A stretch of DNA of 5,499 nt from Spirochaetia bacterium (GCA_025997795.1 BNVB01000106.1:1-5499), one strand, 5' to 3'. Shown: positions 1 through 4,550, counted from the first letter of the stretch. Numbers and translations: made by a program. Notes: generated by a model from the letters alone, not told the origin.

Positions 1-25
1 GGTCCTGATCCCGGAGTATAGGTAA

Positions 26-1228
26 CAAACTTCCCATCGGGCAGGATCAGGGCCGAATGATGCCAGCCAGCTTACCTATATCATTCACGGAAGCGGCCCG
101 GGCATACTGTCAAAGACCGTCCAGGGCGGCGGTGCGATTTCGTTATCGGTGGTTCCGGGAAACTGGACTATACAGGTAACGGTTAAGTATGGCACTATGC
201 TCTATGCCGAAAGTGTACCCCAATCGGTAAACGTAACGGCAGGGGGAAGTAATGTTGCCCTCATAGAGTTGGGCCCCGCATGGTCGGCGGGGAATGATGT
301 GGACTTTGGCGGCGACCCTGATAAATATGCGTATTTTTCTGACAGCGATGGTCCCAATGACCTCTATAATTACCTCTCCGGTTTAACGACGGGTAACCAT
401 GTCGTTGTCGTGGAAGGGGATCAACACCAAACTACCACCACCGAGCTAGTCCTTGCTGGTGGAAAAATTTCCCTGCGGGGAAGCGGAACCTTTAAGCGCG
501 TGGGGACGGGGGCACGTTCCCTGTTTAATATATCCAGCGGCGGTGAACTGATCGTCCGGGGCCCCACCCTGCAAGGGGATGGGACTACCATCAACAAAGC
601 TCTGGTAACAGTTGACGGCGGAATCCTTACTCTCTATGAGGGGCGCATTACGGGCGCTGCCGGCTGGGGCAATGCTACCGGCGGAGTGGTTGTCGAGAAC
701 GGCGGGATCTTTACCATGGAGGGCGGTACCATCAGCAATAATACCAACCAATCCCTCGGCGGCGGGGTGGCTGTTACCGACGTCGGCAGCAAGTTCTTTA
801 TGAAAGGCGGAACCATCAACGGCAATAAAGCTACCGACTCCGGCTCCGGCGGCGCAGGGGTGTATGTCAACTTCAATGGCGAGTTCACCATGGAAGGCGG
901 TACCATCAGCGGCAACACCGCCACCCTCGGCAGAGGCGGCGGGGTGCTTGTTACCGGCAGCGGGACCTTCACCATGAGCGGCGGGACCATCAATGGCAAT
1001 AACCAGGCCACCGATGGCGGCGGGGTGTATGTTCCCAGCAGCGGGACCTTCACCAAGTACAACATCAGCGGTAACAGCGGCAGTATCGAGAACAACACGG
1101 CGAGCGGCGAGGGGCAGCAGGTATACAAAGCGGCTGGAACCCTGCACCAACGGAATACCGGCGTCGGTCCAGGCCTAAACATGAGCACCGCCACCACCGA
1201 CGATACCAATCCACCCTGGGAATTGTAA
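26..1228 (+). pseudogene. Repetitive beta-helix surface protein, 5' end broken or missing
   Basis: The frame is open from 26 to the TAA at 1226-1228. The first usable start is a GTG at 149, but protein-like sequence is readable upstream of it (residues such as SQLTYIIHGSGPG). That upstream part forms one domain with the following VVPGNWTIQV...LYAESVPQSVNVTAGGS, resembling the N-terminal region of Treponema lipoprotein adhesins. From about 470 the protein becomes Gly/Thr/Asn-rich. Five units of about 27-30 residues follow, with cores FTMEGGTISNN, FFMKGGTINGN, FTMEGGTISGN, FTMSGGTINGN and FTKYNISGN, near 716, 800, 890, 974 and 1055. This pattern is typical of right-handed beta-helix or Pmp-like surface proteins. 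The C-terminus ends TDDTNPPWEL with no autotransporter barrel. No signal peptide or lipobox is seen: an in-frame stop lies at 23-25, and frame 1 also stops at 19-21. I read it as a 5'-degraded gene, or one whose true start lies upstream beyond a frameshift. The surface role is inferred from the repeat type only. Confidence 0.7.
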
Positions 1229-1258
1229 AAACGGAGGCGAGGGAGCCGCATTGCAGGT

Positions 1259-1459
1259 GCATGTCTCCATCAAAAATGAAGAAGAAAAACCGCTAAGGCG
1301 CCGAAGGCGACCAAGGAAGATGAAGGATTGGACTGAAGGTCTTCTCTTCTCCTTTGCGCGCCTTGGTCGCCTGGCGGTAAAAAATTCTTAGGAGCCTCCT
1401 TGTAGAATCATAGGGAACTCATGGGTGATAAGGGAACACCCATGAGGGCGGTGGGGTGT
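1259..1459. repeat. Dispersed palindromic repeat, copy 1 (complete)
   Basis: This is an about 200-bp element present four times in the window. It begins GCATGTCTCCATC and continues with an imperfect GC-rich inverted repeat, whose left arm includes GGCGACCAAGG at 1306-1316 and whose right arm includes CCTTGGTCGCC at 1361-1371. A small palindrome AGGAGCCTCCT lies at 1390-1400. A perfect 10-bp stem follows: CTCATGGGTG at 1418-1427 pairs with CACCCATGAG at 1437-1446, with a 9-nt loop. The element ends at GGGGTGT. Read on the minus strand it encodes the low-complexity peptide style (TAKAPKARKGEE) that litters some bacterial genomes. No transposase is present, so it is MITE- or REP-like. The hairpin followed by a T-rich stretch on the minus strand could also act as a terminator for leftward transcripts (inference). 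Confidence 0.85.
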
Positions 1460-1654
1460 AACTCTTTAACGACAGGAGGCTATACTGACTGGTTCCTGCC
1501 GAGTAAGGGCGAGCTTGCCGCGATGATTACCGAGAGCGCTACTATAGGCGGGTTTGCCGTCATCGATTCTTACTGGTCTTCTTCCCAGGGGACCAATAAT
1601 TATCTCGCATGGGTTGATGGTCTCATCTCTGGCAACCCGGGCTGGCAGCCCTGA
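1460..1654 (+). pseudogene. DUF1566-like (Lcl C-terminal) domain fragment
   Basis: The residues GGYTDWFLPSKGELAAM, then IGGF and YWSSSQ, match the hallmark motifs of the DUF1566 / Fibrobacter succinogenes major paralogous domain: G-G-Y-x-D-W-x-L-P-S-x-x-E-L and Y-W-S-S-[ST]. This domain is common in secreted or surface proteins of spirochaetes and Fibrobacteres. Only about 60 residues remain. The N-terminal side is replaced by the repeat, which supplies an in-frame ATG at 1421 (peptide MGDKGTPMRAVGC). The usual C-terminal tail, which normally ends in an aromatic/Arg-rich strand, is replaced by LISGNPGWQP and a TGA at 1652-1654. It is truncated on both sides and almost certainly non-functional, although a 77-residue chimera could be translated from 1421. 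Confidence 0.65.
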
Positions 1655-1685
1655 TAGCCTCAAGATGTTCTTCTGTAAGCTCCAT
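1644..1685 (-). pseudogene. Remnant of the start of a small unidentified gene
   Basis: On the minus strand a good Shine-Dalgarno sequence (GGGAGG, 1695-1690) precedes an ATG at 1685-1683. The reading continues MELTEEHLEAIRAA before entering sequence belonging to the DUF1566 fragment, and terminates a few codons later. The opening resembles the first residues of small conserved hypothetical proteins found in phage- and TA-rich regions (family assignment from memory, weak). Nothing of a folded domain remains. The junction near 1644 marks a deletion or recombination point between this gene and the DUF1566 gene. Confidence 0.35.
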
Positions 1686-1741
1686 GATTCCTCCCAAAAG
1701 TCATTTTTTTTCATTTTTTTGCAAAAAAACCACAAAAACGC

Positions 1742-1770
1742 TTGACATCATCCCTAAGAGTGGGTATATT
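1742..1770 (+). promoter_or_regulatory. Sigma-70-type promoter of a candidate small RNA
   Basis: A perfect -35 box TTGACA (1742-1747) is separated by exactly 17 nt from a -10 box TATATT (1765-1770, 5/6 to consensus). The predicted start is around 1777. It is the best-looking promoter in the window, and no plus-strand protein-coding frame follows it before the terminator at 1814-1840. An A/T-rich stretch (1701-1737) upstream may act as an UP-like element. Confidence 0.7.
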
Positions 1771-1776
1771 TAATAT

Positions 1777-1840
1777 GTCGGGGGCGAGATGGAAACGTCA
1801 CCCCGGACACCCGCCGAGCCGTAAGGCTCGGATTTTTTTT
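1777..1840 (+). ncRNA. Candidate structured small RNA, about 64 nt
   Basis: Between the promoter and an intrinsic terminator lies an about 64-nt transcript that folds into two hairpins. The first pairs TGTC (1776-1779) with GGACA-side bases 1806-1809. It continues, after one G-G mismatch, with GGGG (1781-1784) against CCCC (1801-1804). It is capped by GATG (1788-1791) / CGTC (1796-1799) closing a GAAA tetraloop of the GNRA class. The second hairpin is the terminator. No convincing ORF is present. I could not match it to a riboswitch or ribozyme class; its lack of a downstream plus-strand gene argues against a riboswitch. It ends exactly at the stop codon of the convergent nuclease gene. Regulatory function is unknown. 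Confidence 0.5.
1814..1840 (+). terminator. Intrinsic terminator of the small RNA
   Basis: A perfect 7-bp stem CCGAGCC (1814-1820) / GGCTCGG (1825-1831) with a GTAA tetraloop is followed by A and eight Ts (1833-1840). The T tract overlaps the stop codon (1841-1839) of the minus-strand gene, so the two units are convergent and back to back. Confidence 0.85.
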
Positions 1841-2450
1841 ACCTTAAATCTTTTACACTCCAGAAGTAGACTTTGTCAGAATTTGGTAGCTGGACTATAA
1901 TTCTACCCTTCTTATACCCCTTTTTATGAATAACACCAGCCAAAGCATTGGTTATTTGCCGTTTTGTGAAAGAAACCTTCGGATCAAAAGTTATGAAAAC
2001 ATCGTCAATACCTTTGTTCCTAGACTCTTTATACCTTGTTTGAAGCTGGTCTATTGAACCTTCAATGTTCTTAAACTCCATTTTGATTCCGTTTACTATG
2101 GCATCAGGGTGTTTCATTTTAATAGGTCCGACCTCGGGAATAAGATAGACAATACTTCCCAGTTTTGTCAGAATTTTTGCTTGAATAATTTCCTTTTTCA
2201 GTATTTTTCGTTGTCTCTTACTTTTTGGTATCCGCTGTTGAGCAACGAAAATATTATCCAAATTGCCCTCTACACCTAGATTCTTTATCTGTGAGGCAAC
2301 CGCATTTGCTGTTAACCAGACCTCATCAGGATAATCTTTCTTGGCAGCGATTTCTGCTTTTCGGAAATTATCCTTTAGGCGGCGCTGTTCTTTTTCATTC
2401 TGTTGTCGTTTCAGCATTTCATTCTTTGTTTCAGTTTTTGGCGAATTCAT
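1839..2450 (-). CDS. Putative PD-(D/E)xK / CdiA-CT-like nuclease
   Basis: This is a 203-residue protein if started at the ATG at 2450-2448, which has an AAGGGG Shine-Dalgarno (2466-2461) about 9-10 nt upstream. A TTG three codons earlier is less likely. Residues 1-40 are highly charged (Lys/Glu/Gln/Arg), probably helical. Residues 85-203 look like one alpha/beta domain: ILTKLGSIVYLIPE, then PDAIVNGIKMEFKNIEGS with D116 and E125-x-K127, then ITFDPKVS, and a final IIVQLPNSDKVYFWSVKDL. D...E-x-K after a beta strand is the signature of PD-(D/E)xK nucleases. The layout also recalls CdiA C-terminal tRNase-type toxin domains found in contact-dependent toxins and phage head proteins. Both assignments are by pattern, not by search. 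No signal peptide, membrane segment or export module is present and no obvious immunity gene sits next to it. It could be a domain orphaned from a larger toxin or an intact small nuclease. Confidence 0.5.
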   Translation of the reverse strand: MNSPKTETKNEMLKRQQNEKEQRRLKDNFRKAEIAAKKDYPDEVWLTANAVASQIKNLGVEGNLDNIFVAQQRIPKSKRQRKILKKEIIQAKILTKLGSIVYLIPEVGPIKMKHPDAIVNGIKMEFKNIEGSIDQLQTRYKESRNKGIDDVFITFDPKVSFTKRQITNALAGVIHKKGYKKGRIIVQLPNSDKVYFWSVKDLR

Positions 2451-2480
2451 CACCGACAACCCCTTTGAACCATATTTGGA

Positions 2481-2509
2481 ATATTATCCCAATACGCAAT
2501 AGCTGTACA
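2481..2509 (-). promoter_or_regulatory. Candidate promoter for the nuclease-like gene
   Basis: On the minus strand TGTACA (2509-2504; 4/6 to the -35 consensus) and TAATAT (2486-2481; 4/6 to the -10 consensus) are separated by 17 nt. Transcription would start near 2474, giving an about 24-nt leader that contains the AAGGGG ribosome binding site. The match is modest and the call depends mainly on its position. Confidence 0.4.
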
Positions 2510-2517
2510 CCGGCACG

Positions 2518-2566
2518 GTTCCTCGTGGAAAGCTGATCTAGACCTGAATGGGGACTGAATCAGCAA
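2518..2566 (+). repeat. Duplicated scrap of the hicB 3' end
   Basis: The stretch CCTCGTGGAAAGCTGATCTA and the following GCCTGAATGGGGACTGA-like bases are nearly identical to the last codons and 3' flank of the intact hicB (3113-3160). Here ACGCCTGA is changed to GACCTGA. No upstream part of hicB is present. In both places the scrap is followed at once by a copy of the dispersed repeat, so tail plus repeat appears to have moved or recombined as one unit. Confidence 0.75.
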
Positions 2567-2571
2567 AAACC

Positions 2572-2771
2572 GCATGTCTCCATCAAAAATGAAGAAGAAA
2601 AACCGCGCGACAAAGGCGACAAAGGAAGATGATGGACCTTACCCCGAAGGTCTTCTCTTCTCCTTTGCGCGCCTTAGGCGCCTTTGCGGTAAAAAATTCT
2701 TGGGAGCCTCCTTGTAGAATCATAGGGAACTCATGGGTGATAAGGGAACACCCATGAGGGCGGCGGGGTGT
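2572..2771. repeat. Dispersed palindromic repeat, copy 2 (complete)
   Basis: It has the same boundaries as copy 1, GCATGTCTCCATC to GGGGTGT. Its central hairpin is different but still self-complementary: GACCTT (2635-2640) pairs with AAGGTC (2647-2652) at the apex of the GC-rich arms. The terminal stem CTCATGGGTG (2730-2739) / CACCCATGAG (2749-2758) is perfect. Its right end abuts the truncated hicA directly, and its left end abuts the hicB 3' scrap. Confidence 0.85.
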
Positions 2772-2774
2772 TGA

Positions 2775-2936
2775 TTTAATGGAAGCCACCATATATTTTA
2801 TAGTGATGGTATTGATGAAATTATTAATATTCAACCTGACGGTCCAAAAGCAAAGCCTTATCAGGTAAAACAAATTCGCGATTTAATAGTAAAGTATCAT
2901 GGGAGCATAACTCCCCCGGGGGATGAAGATGAGTAA
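2775..2936 (+). pseudogene. hicA: HicA-type mRNA interferase toxin, 5'-truncated
   Basis: Reading from 2775 gives FNGSHHIYYSDGIDEIINIQ, then PDGPKAKPYQVKQIRDLIVK and a short tail to the TAA at 2934-2936. GSHHIY with its conserved histidine, the INIQ strand and the GKAKPYQVKQ-type helix are hallmarks of HicA, a small double-stranded-RNA-binding-fold ribonuclease that cleaves mRNA. About 50 of the usual 75-85 residues remain. The N-terminal strand and first helix are replaced by repeat copy 2, and a TGA (2772-2774) lies just before the retained part. The gene overlaps hicB by 14 bp in the normal hicA-hicB order. The overlap and frame are intact, so only the start has been lost. The toxin is expected to be inactive. 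Confidence 0.75.
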
Positions 2937-3138
2937 GTACGAAATTATTATCTATTGGAGCGAGATTGATAATGCCTATATCACAGAAGTTCCTGAGCTT
3001 TCCGGATGTATGGCGGACGGCAAAACCTATAGTGAGGCACTTAAAAATACCGAAACCGTCATCGCCGAATGGCTTGAAACTGCCTGTTCTCTGAACAGGG
3101 AAATCCCTGCGCCTCGTGGAAAGCTGATCTACGCCTGA
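2923..3138 (+). CDS. hicB: HicB-family antitoxin, intact orphan
   Basis: The protein is 71 residues from the ATG at 2923, or 69 from the ATG at 2929, which is better spaced from the GGGGG at 2918-2922 and gives the usual MSKYEIIIYW start. The fold motifs of the short HicB / UPF0150 type are all present: YEIIIYWSEIDNAYITEVPE, LSGCMADGKTYSEALKN, then a helix ending in EWLETA, and the C-terminal PRGKLIYA. This class is a partial RNase-H-like fold without a separate DNA-binding tail. It normally binds and neutralises HicA. Here the partner (2775-2936) is beheaded, so HicB is left without a functional local toxin; it could still neutralise a related HicA elsewhere. The native promoter was presumably upstream of hicA and has been displaced by the repeat. 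Confidence 0.85.
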   Translation: MKMSKYEIIIYWSEIDNAYITEVPELSGCMADGKTYSEALKNTETVIAEWLETACSLNREIPAPRGKLIYA

Positions 3139-3154
3139 ATGGGGACTGATCAAC

Positions 3155-3316
3155 AAAAACGCTAAGTCGAATAAGATGAGAAGATGATGGAATTGCCCCG
3201 AAGGTCTTCTCTTCTCCTTTGCGCGCCTTCGGCGCCTTTGCGGTAAAAAATTCTTAGGGGCCCTCCTTGTAGAATCATAGGGAACTCACGGGTGATAAGG
3301 GAACACCCATGAGGGC
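3155..3316. repeat. Dispersed palindromic repeat, copy 3 (left end shortened)
   Basis: The copy begins soon after hicB with AAAAACGCTAAG, lacking the GCATGTCTCCATC end seen in copies 1 and 2. It keeps the right arm GAAGGTCTTCTC...CCTTTGCGGT and the 3' block up to GAGGGCG. The small palindrome reads AGGGGCCCT instead of AGGAGCCTCCT, a change that keeps it self-complementary. The terminal stem has one mismatch (CTCACGGGTG at 3286-3295 against CACCCATGAG at 3304-3313), which also destroys the ATG found in copies 1 and 2. Confidence 0.8.
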
Positions 3317-3344
3317 GCTCACGCACCCGGCAGTTTACACCTGT

Positions 3345-3372
3345 TATGTGTTATACTTGCCTAAAATTTTGT
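3345..3372 (+). repeat. 28-bp sequence shared upstream of two antitoxin genes (copy a)
   Basis: TATGTGTTATACTTGCCTAA and the next eight bases (AATTTTGT) are identical to 4504-4531. A second shared word, TTGATAG, follows at nearly the same distance in both (3393 and 4551). Both copies lie just upstream of Phd/YefM-type antitoxin genes that are otherwise unrelated, 39 and 68 nt before the ATGs. It could be a common regulatory segment or a recombination footprint. Confidence 0.8.
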
Positions 3373-3405
3373 ATAATTGACAAGGTGTTAAATTGATAGT
3401 AGACT
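3372..3405 (+). promoter_or_regulatory. Promoter candidates for the PIN-module operon
   Basis: Two overlapping options exist. A perfect -10 TATAAT at 3372-3377 has a poor -35 and would start near 3384. Alternatively, TTGACA (3377-3382), 17 nt and TAGACT (3400-3405) form a pair that would give an almost leaderless mRNA starting at about the antitoxin ATG (3412). No strong Shine-Dalgarno lies before 3412, which fits the leaderless option. Phd-type antitoxins usually repress their own promoter here. Confidence 0.45.
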
Positions 3406-3411
3406 AAATGT

Positions 3412-3651
3412 ATGAAAACAATGCCTGTTGGAGAACTTAAAACCCATTTTTCAATAATCCTTGATGAAGTGAAACGAGGAAATAGGGTAGGAATAATATA
3501 TGGTAAAACTAAAAACCCCGTTGCTATGATAGTGCCTTATGTTGAAGAAGAAAATAACGAAAGGAAAATTGGGATTCTTGATGGAAAAATGAAAATTGAA
3601 TTTAAGGAAGATTTTGAAATTACCACTGAAGAATTATTGGGAATTAAATGA
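3412..3651 (+). CDS. Phd/YefM-type antitoxin of a PIN-domain module
   Basis: This 79-residue protein starts MKTMPVGELKTHFSIILDEV, followed by KRGNRVGIIYGKTKNPVAMI. That is the Phd/YefM N-terminal pattern: a short strand, a helix around the L-K-x-x-F/S motif, and a beta hairpin of the type 'I..G...PVA.I'. The acidic C-terminal part (FKEDFEITTEELLG) is the expected flexible toxin-wrapping segment. The stop overlaps the start of the PIN toxin by 4 bp (ATGA, 3648-3651), the classic translationally coupled antitoxin-toxin order. Its role is to neutralise the toxin by occupying the PIN active site and to autorepress the operon. An alternative start is the ATG at 3421. The coding region is clearly more A+T-rich than the surrounding repeats, consistent with horizontal acquisition. 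Confidence 0.85.
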   Translation: MKTMPVGELKTHFSIILDEVKRGNRVGIIYGKTKNPVAMIVPYVEEENNERKIGILDGKMKIEFKEDFEITTEELLGIK

Positions 3652-4049
3652 AAGTACTGCTAGACAGCCACACTTTATTATGGTCAATCGGAAAAAGTGA
3701 TGAATTATCAAAAAGAGCTTTAGTGGAGTTAAAAGACATTAATAATGATATTTTGATTAGTGCAATATCATTATGGGAAATAGCATTAAAATATAGTATT
3801 GGAAAATTGATAATTGAGAAAATAGACATACAAAATATTCCAGAATATTGTATACGAATGGGATATACATTAATTCCATTAGATCCCATAGAGGCATTGA
3901 ATAGTTTACAGCTTCCTTTTAAGGAAAAACATAAGGATCCATTTGATAGAATGCTAATATATCAATGTATAAGGAATGGATATACATTATTAAGTAAAGA
4001 TAGAAAATTTGAATACTATAAAGAGGATGGATTGAAATATATTTGGTAA
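3648..4049 (+). CDS. PIN-domain ribonuclease toxin (VapC-like)
   Basis: The protein is 133 residues, full length for single-domain PIN toxins of the Sll0205-like branch. The order of motifs is complete: MKVLLDSHTLLW with D6; ISLWEIALKYSIGKL with E44; KDPFDRMLI with D97 and D100; and LLSKDRKFEYY with D118. These acidic residues coordinate the metal ions used for RNA cleavage. VapC-type toxins usually cut tRNA or rRNA; the target here cannot be told from sequence. It is translationally coupled to the Phd-type antitoxin by the ATGA overlap. This appears to be the only fully intact TA pair in the window. The gene is strongly A+T-rich and ends 7 nt before a duplicated antitoxin-leader segment. Confidence 0.9.
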   Translation: MKVLLDSHTLLWSIGKSDELSKRALVELKDINNDILISAISLWEIALKYSIGKLIIEKIDIQNIPEYCIRMGYTLIPLDPIEALNSLQLPFKEKHKDPFDRMLIYQCIRNGYTLLSKDRKFEYYKEDGLKYIW

Positions 4050-4056
4050 AGAGGTT

Positions 4057-4179
4057 CCATATCTTCACTTGATGAATGAGCAGAGGAATTGTATGAAACA
4101 CGAAAAAATAATGACTGAAGAAGAAGCGGAAGCAATGGATGATTTTTTTACCAAAAACACCATCATGCCTAGTCCCGGC
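4057..4179 (+). repeat. 123-bp direct repeat, copy 1 (antitoxin-like leader)
   Basis: The block from CCATATCTTCACTTGATGAA to CCTAGTCCCGGC recurs at 4320-4443 with one difference: the ribosome binding site is GCAGAGGA here and GCAGGAGGA there. It holds the ribosome binding site and first codons of a small gene. The two copies lie 263 bp apart in the same direction, with partial repeat copy 4 between them. Confidence 0.9.
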
Positions 4180-4200
4180 AAACCCGGCGTTCTAACACGC
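4093..4200 (+). pseudogene. Truncated small antitoxin-like gene, copy 1
   Basis: Starting at the ATG at 4093 the frame reads MKHEKIMTEEEAEAMDDFFT, then KNTIMPSPGKPGVLTR. This opening (acidic helix E-E-E-A-x-A-M-D-x-x-x-T-x-N, then a Pro/Gly linker) resembles the N-terminus of small antitoxins with a later ribbon-helix-helix or BrnA-like domain; that assignment is from pattern memory. From about 4201 the sequence is repeat copy 4, and the frame continues through it to a stop at 4284. The domain that would bind DNA or toxin is gone. The ribosome binding site is weakened relative to copy 2. Confidence 0.5.
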
Positions 4201-4295
4201 ATGAAGGATAGCCCCGAAGGTCTTCTCTTCTCCTTTGCGCGCCTTAGTCTTTGCGGTAAAAAATTCTTAGGAGCCTCCTTGTAGATGCATGTCTC
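4201..4295. repeat. Dispersed palindromic repeat, copy 4 (right-half fragment)
   Basis: Starting near ATGAAGGAT it keeps the GAAGGTCTTCTC right arm, CCTTAGTCTTTGCGGT and the AGGAGCCTCCT palindrome up to CTTGTAG (4284). It lacks the left arm and the 3' hairpin block. Immediately after it comes GCATGTCTC (4287-4295), the left-end word of complete copies. This suggests a junction between two element copies, perhaps after a deletion. Confidence 0.75.
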
Positions 4296-4319
4296 TTTCA
4301 CGCAATGAAGTGCCGAAAG

Positions 4320-4443
4320 CCATATCTTCACTTGATGAATGAGCAGGAGGAATTGTATGAAACACGAAAAAATAATGACTGAAGAAGAAGCGGAAGCAAT
4401 GGATGATTTTTTTACCAAAAACACCATCATGCCTAGTCCCGGC
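4320..4443 (+). repeat. 123-bp direct repeat, copy 2
   Basis: It is the second copy of the block at 4057-4179, identical except for one extra G that completes an AGGAGG ribosome binding site. This copy therefore keeps the better translation signal. Confidence 0.9.
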
Positions 4444-4458
4444 GGCGGATGGGAGTAG
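4357..4458 (+). pseudogene. Truncated small antitoxin-like gene, copy 2
   Basis: The ATG at 4357 has a consensus AGGAGG (4346-4350 region) about 6 nt upstream. The product is 33 residues: the same 30-residue opening as copy 1 and then GGWE before a TAG at 4456-4458. The break falls at CCCGGC in both copies, after which the flanks are unrelated. It is probably a dead fragment, although its strong ribosome binding site means a short peptide could still be made. Positions 4459-4503 between its stop and the 28-bp repeat hold nothing I recognise. Confidence 0.5.
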
Positions 4459-4503
4459 TGCAACGCGGACTTATCACCGGGCCCGAGGTACGGAGAACCA
4501 CGG

Positions 4504-4531
4504 TATGTGTTATACTTGCCTAAAATTTTGT
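4504..4531 (+). repeat. 28-bp sequence shared upstream of two antitoxin genes (copy b)
   Basis: It is identical to 3345-3372 over 28 bp. Here it stands 68 nt before the second Phd/YefM antitoxin. A shared TTGATAG follows at 4551 and forms part of the likely -35 element of that gene. Confidence 0.8.
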
Positions 4532-4550
4532 CAAAATTTAACATCATATA

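Noticed and set aside
446..1251. Long minus-strand open frames opposite the surface-protein gene (446-1150 and 634-1251)
   Set aside because: They are mirror images of the Gly-rich repeats, with low-complexity Pro/Ala/Val composition and no ribosome binding site or family motifs.
1466..1735. 89-residue minus-strand frame covering the DUF1566 fragment
   Set aside because: It runs antisense to recognisable DUF1566 motifs and has no family resemblance; only the different-frame MELTEEHLEAIRAA start is worth noting.
1776..1813. Fluoride, guanidine or PreQ1 riboswitch, or hammerhead ribozyme, in the small RNA (GGAAACGTC looked suggestive)
   Set aside because: The CTGATGA core of a hammerhead is absent, none of the conserved riboswitch cores I know fits, and there is no downstream gene to regulate.
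2225..2536. 103-residue plus-strand frame opposite the nuclease-like gene
   Set aside because: It is antisense to a gene with a good ribosome binding site and domain motifs; its own composition (Pro/Leu/Ser/His-rich) looks like a shadow frame.
2583..3156. Minus-strand open frames over the hicAB locus and repeat copy 2 (2583-2873 and 2824-3156)
   Set aside because: They are antisense to clear HicA/HicB coding sequence or lie in the repeat (FFTAKAPKARKGEE type peptide); no start signals.
1259..3316. CRISPR array formed by the repeated elements
   Set aside because: The copies are about 200 bp, spaced irregularly by 0.7-1.1 kb with genes between them; there are no short regular spacers or cas genes.
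4065..4547. Minus-strand 160-residue open frame across the antitoxin-leader region
   Set aside because: It contains the reverse reading of both 123-bp repeats and of repeat copy 4, so its internal repeats (MVFLVKKSSIASASSSVIIF) are a by-product of the duplication, not a gene.
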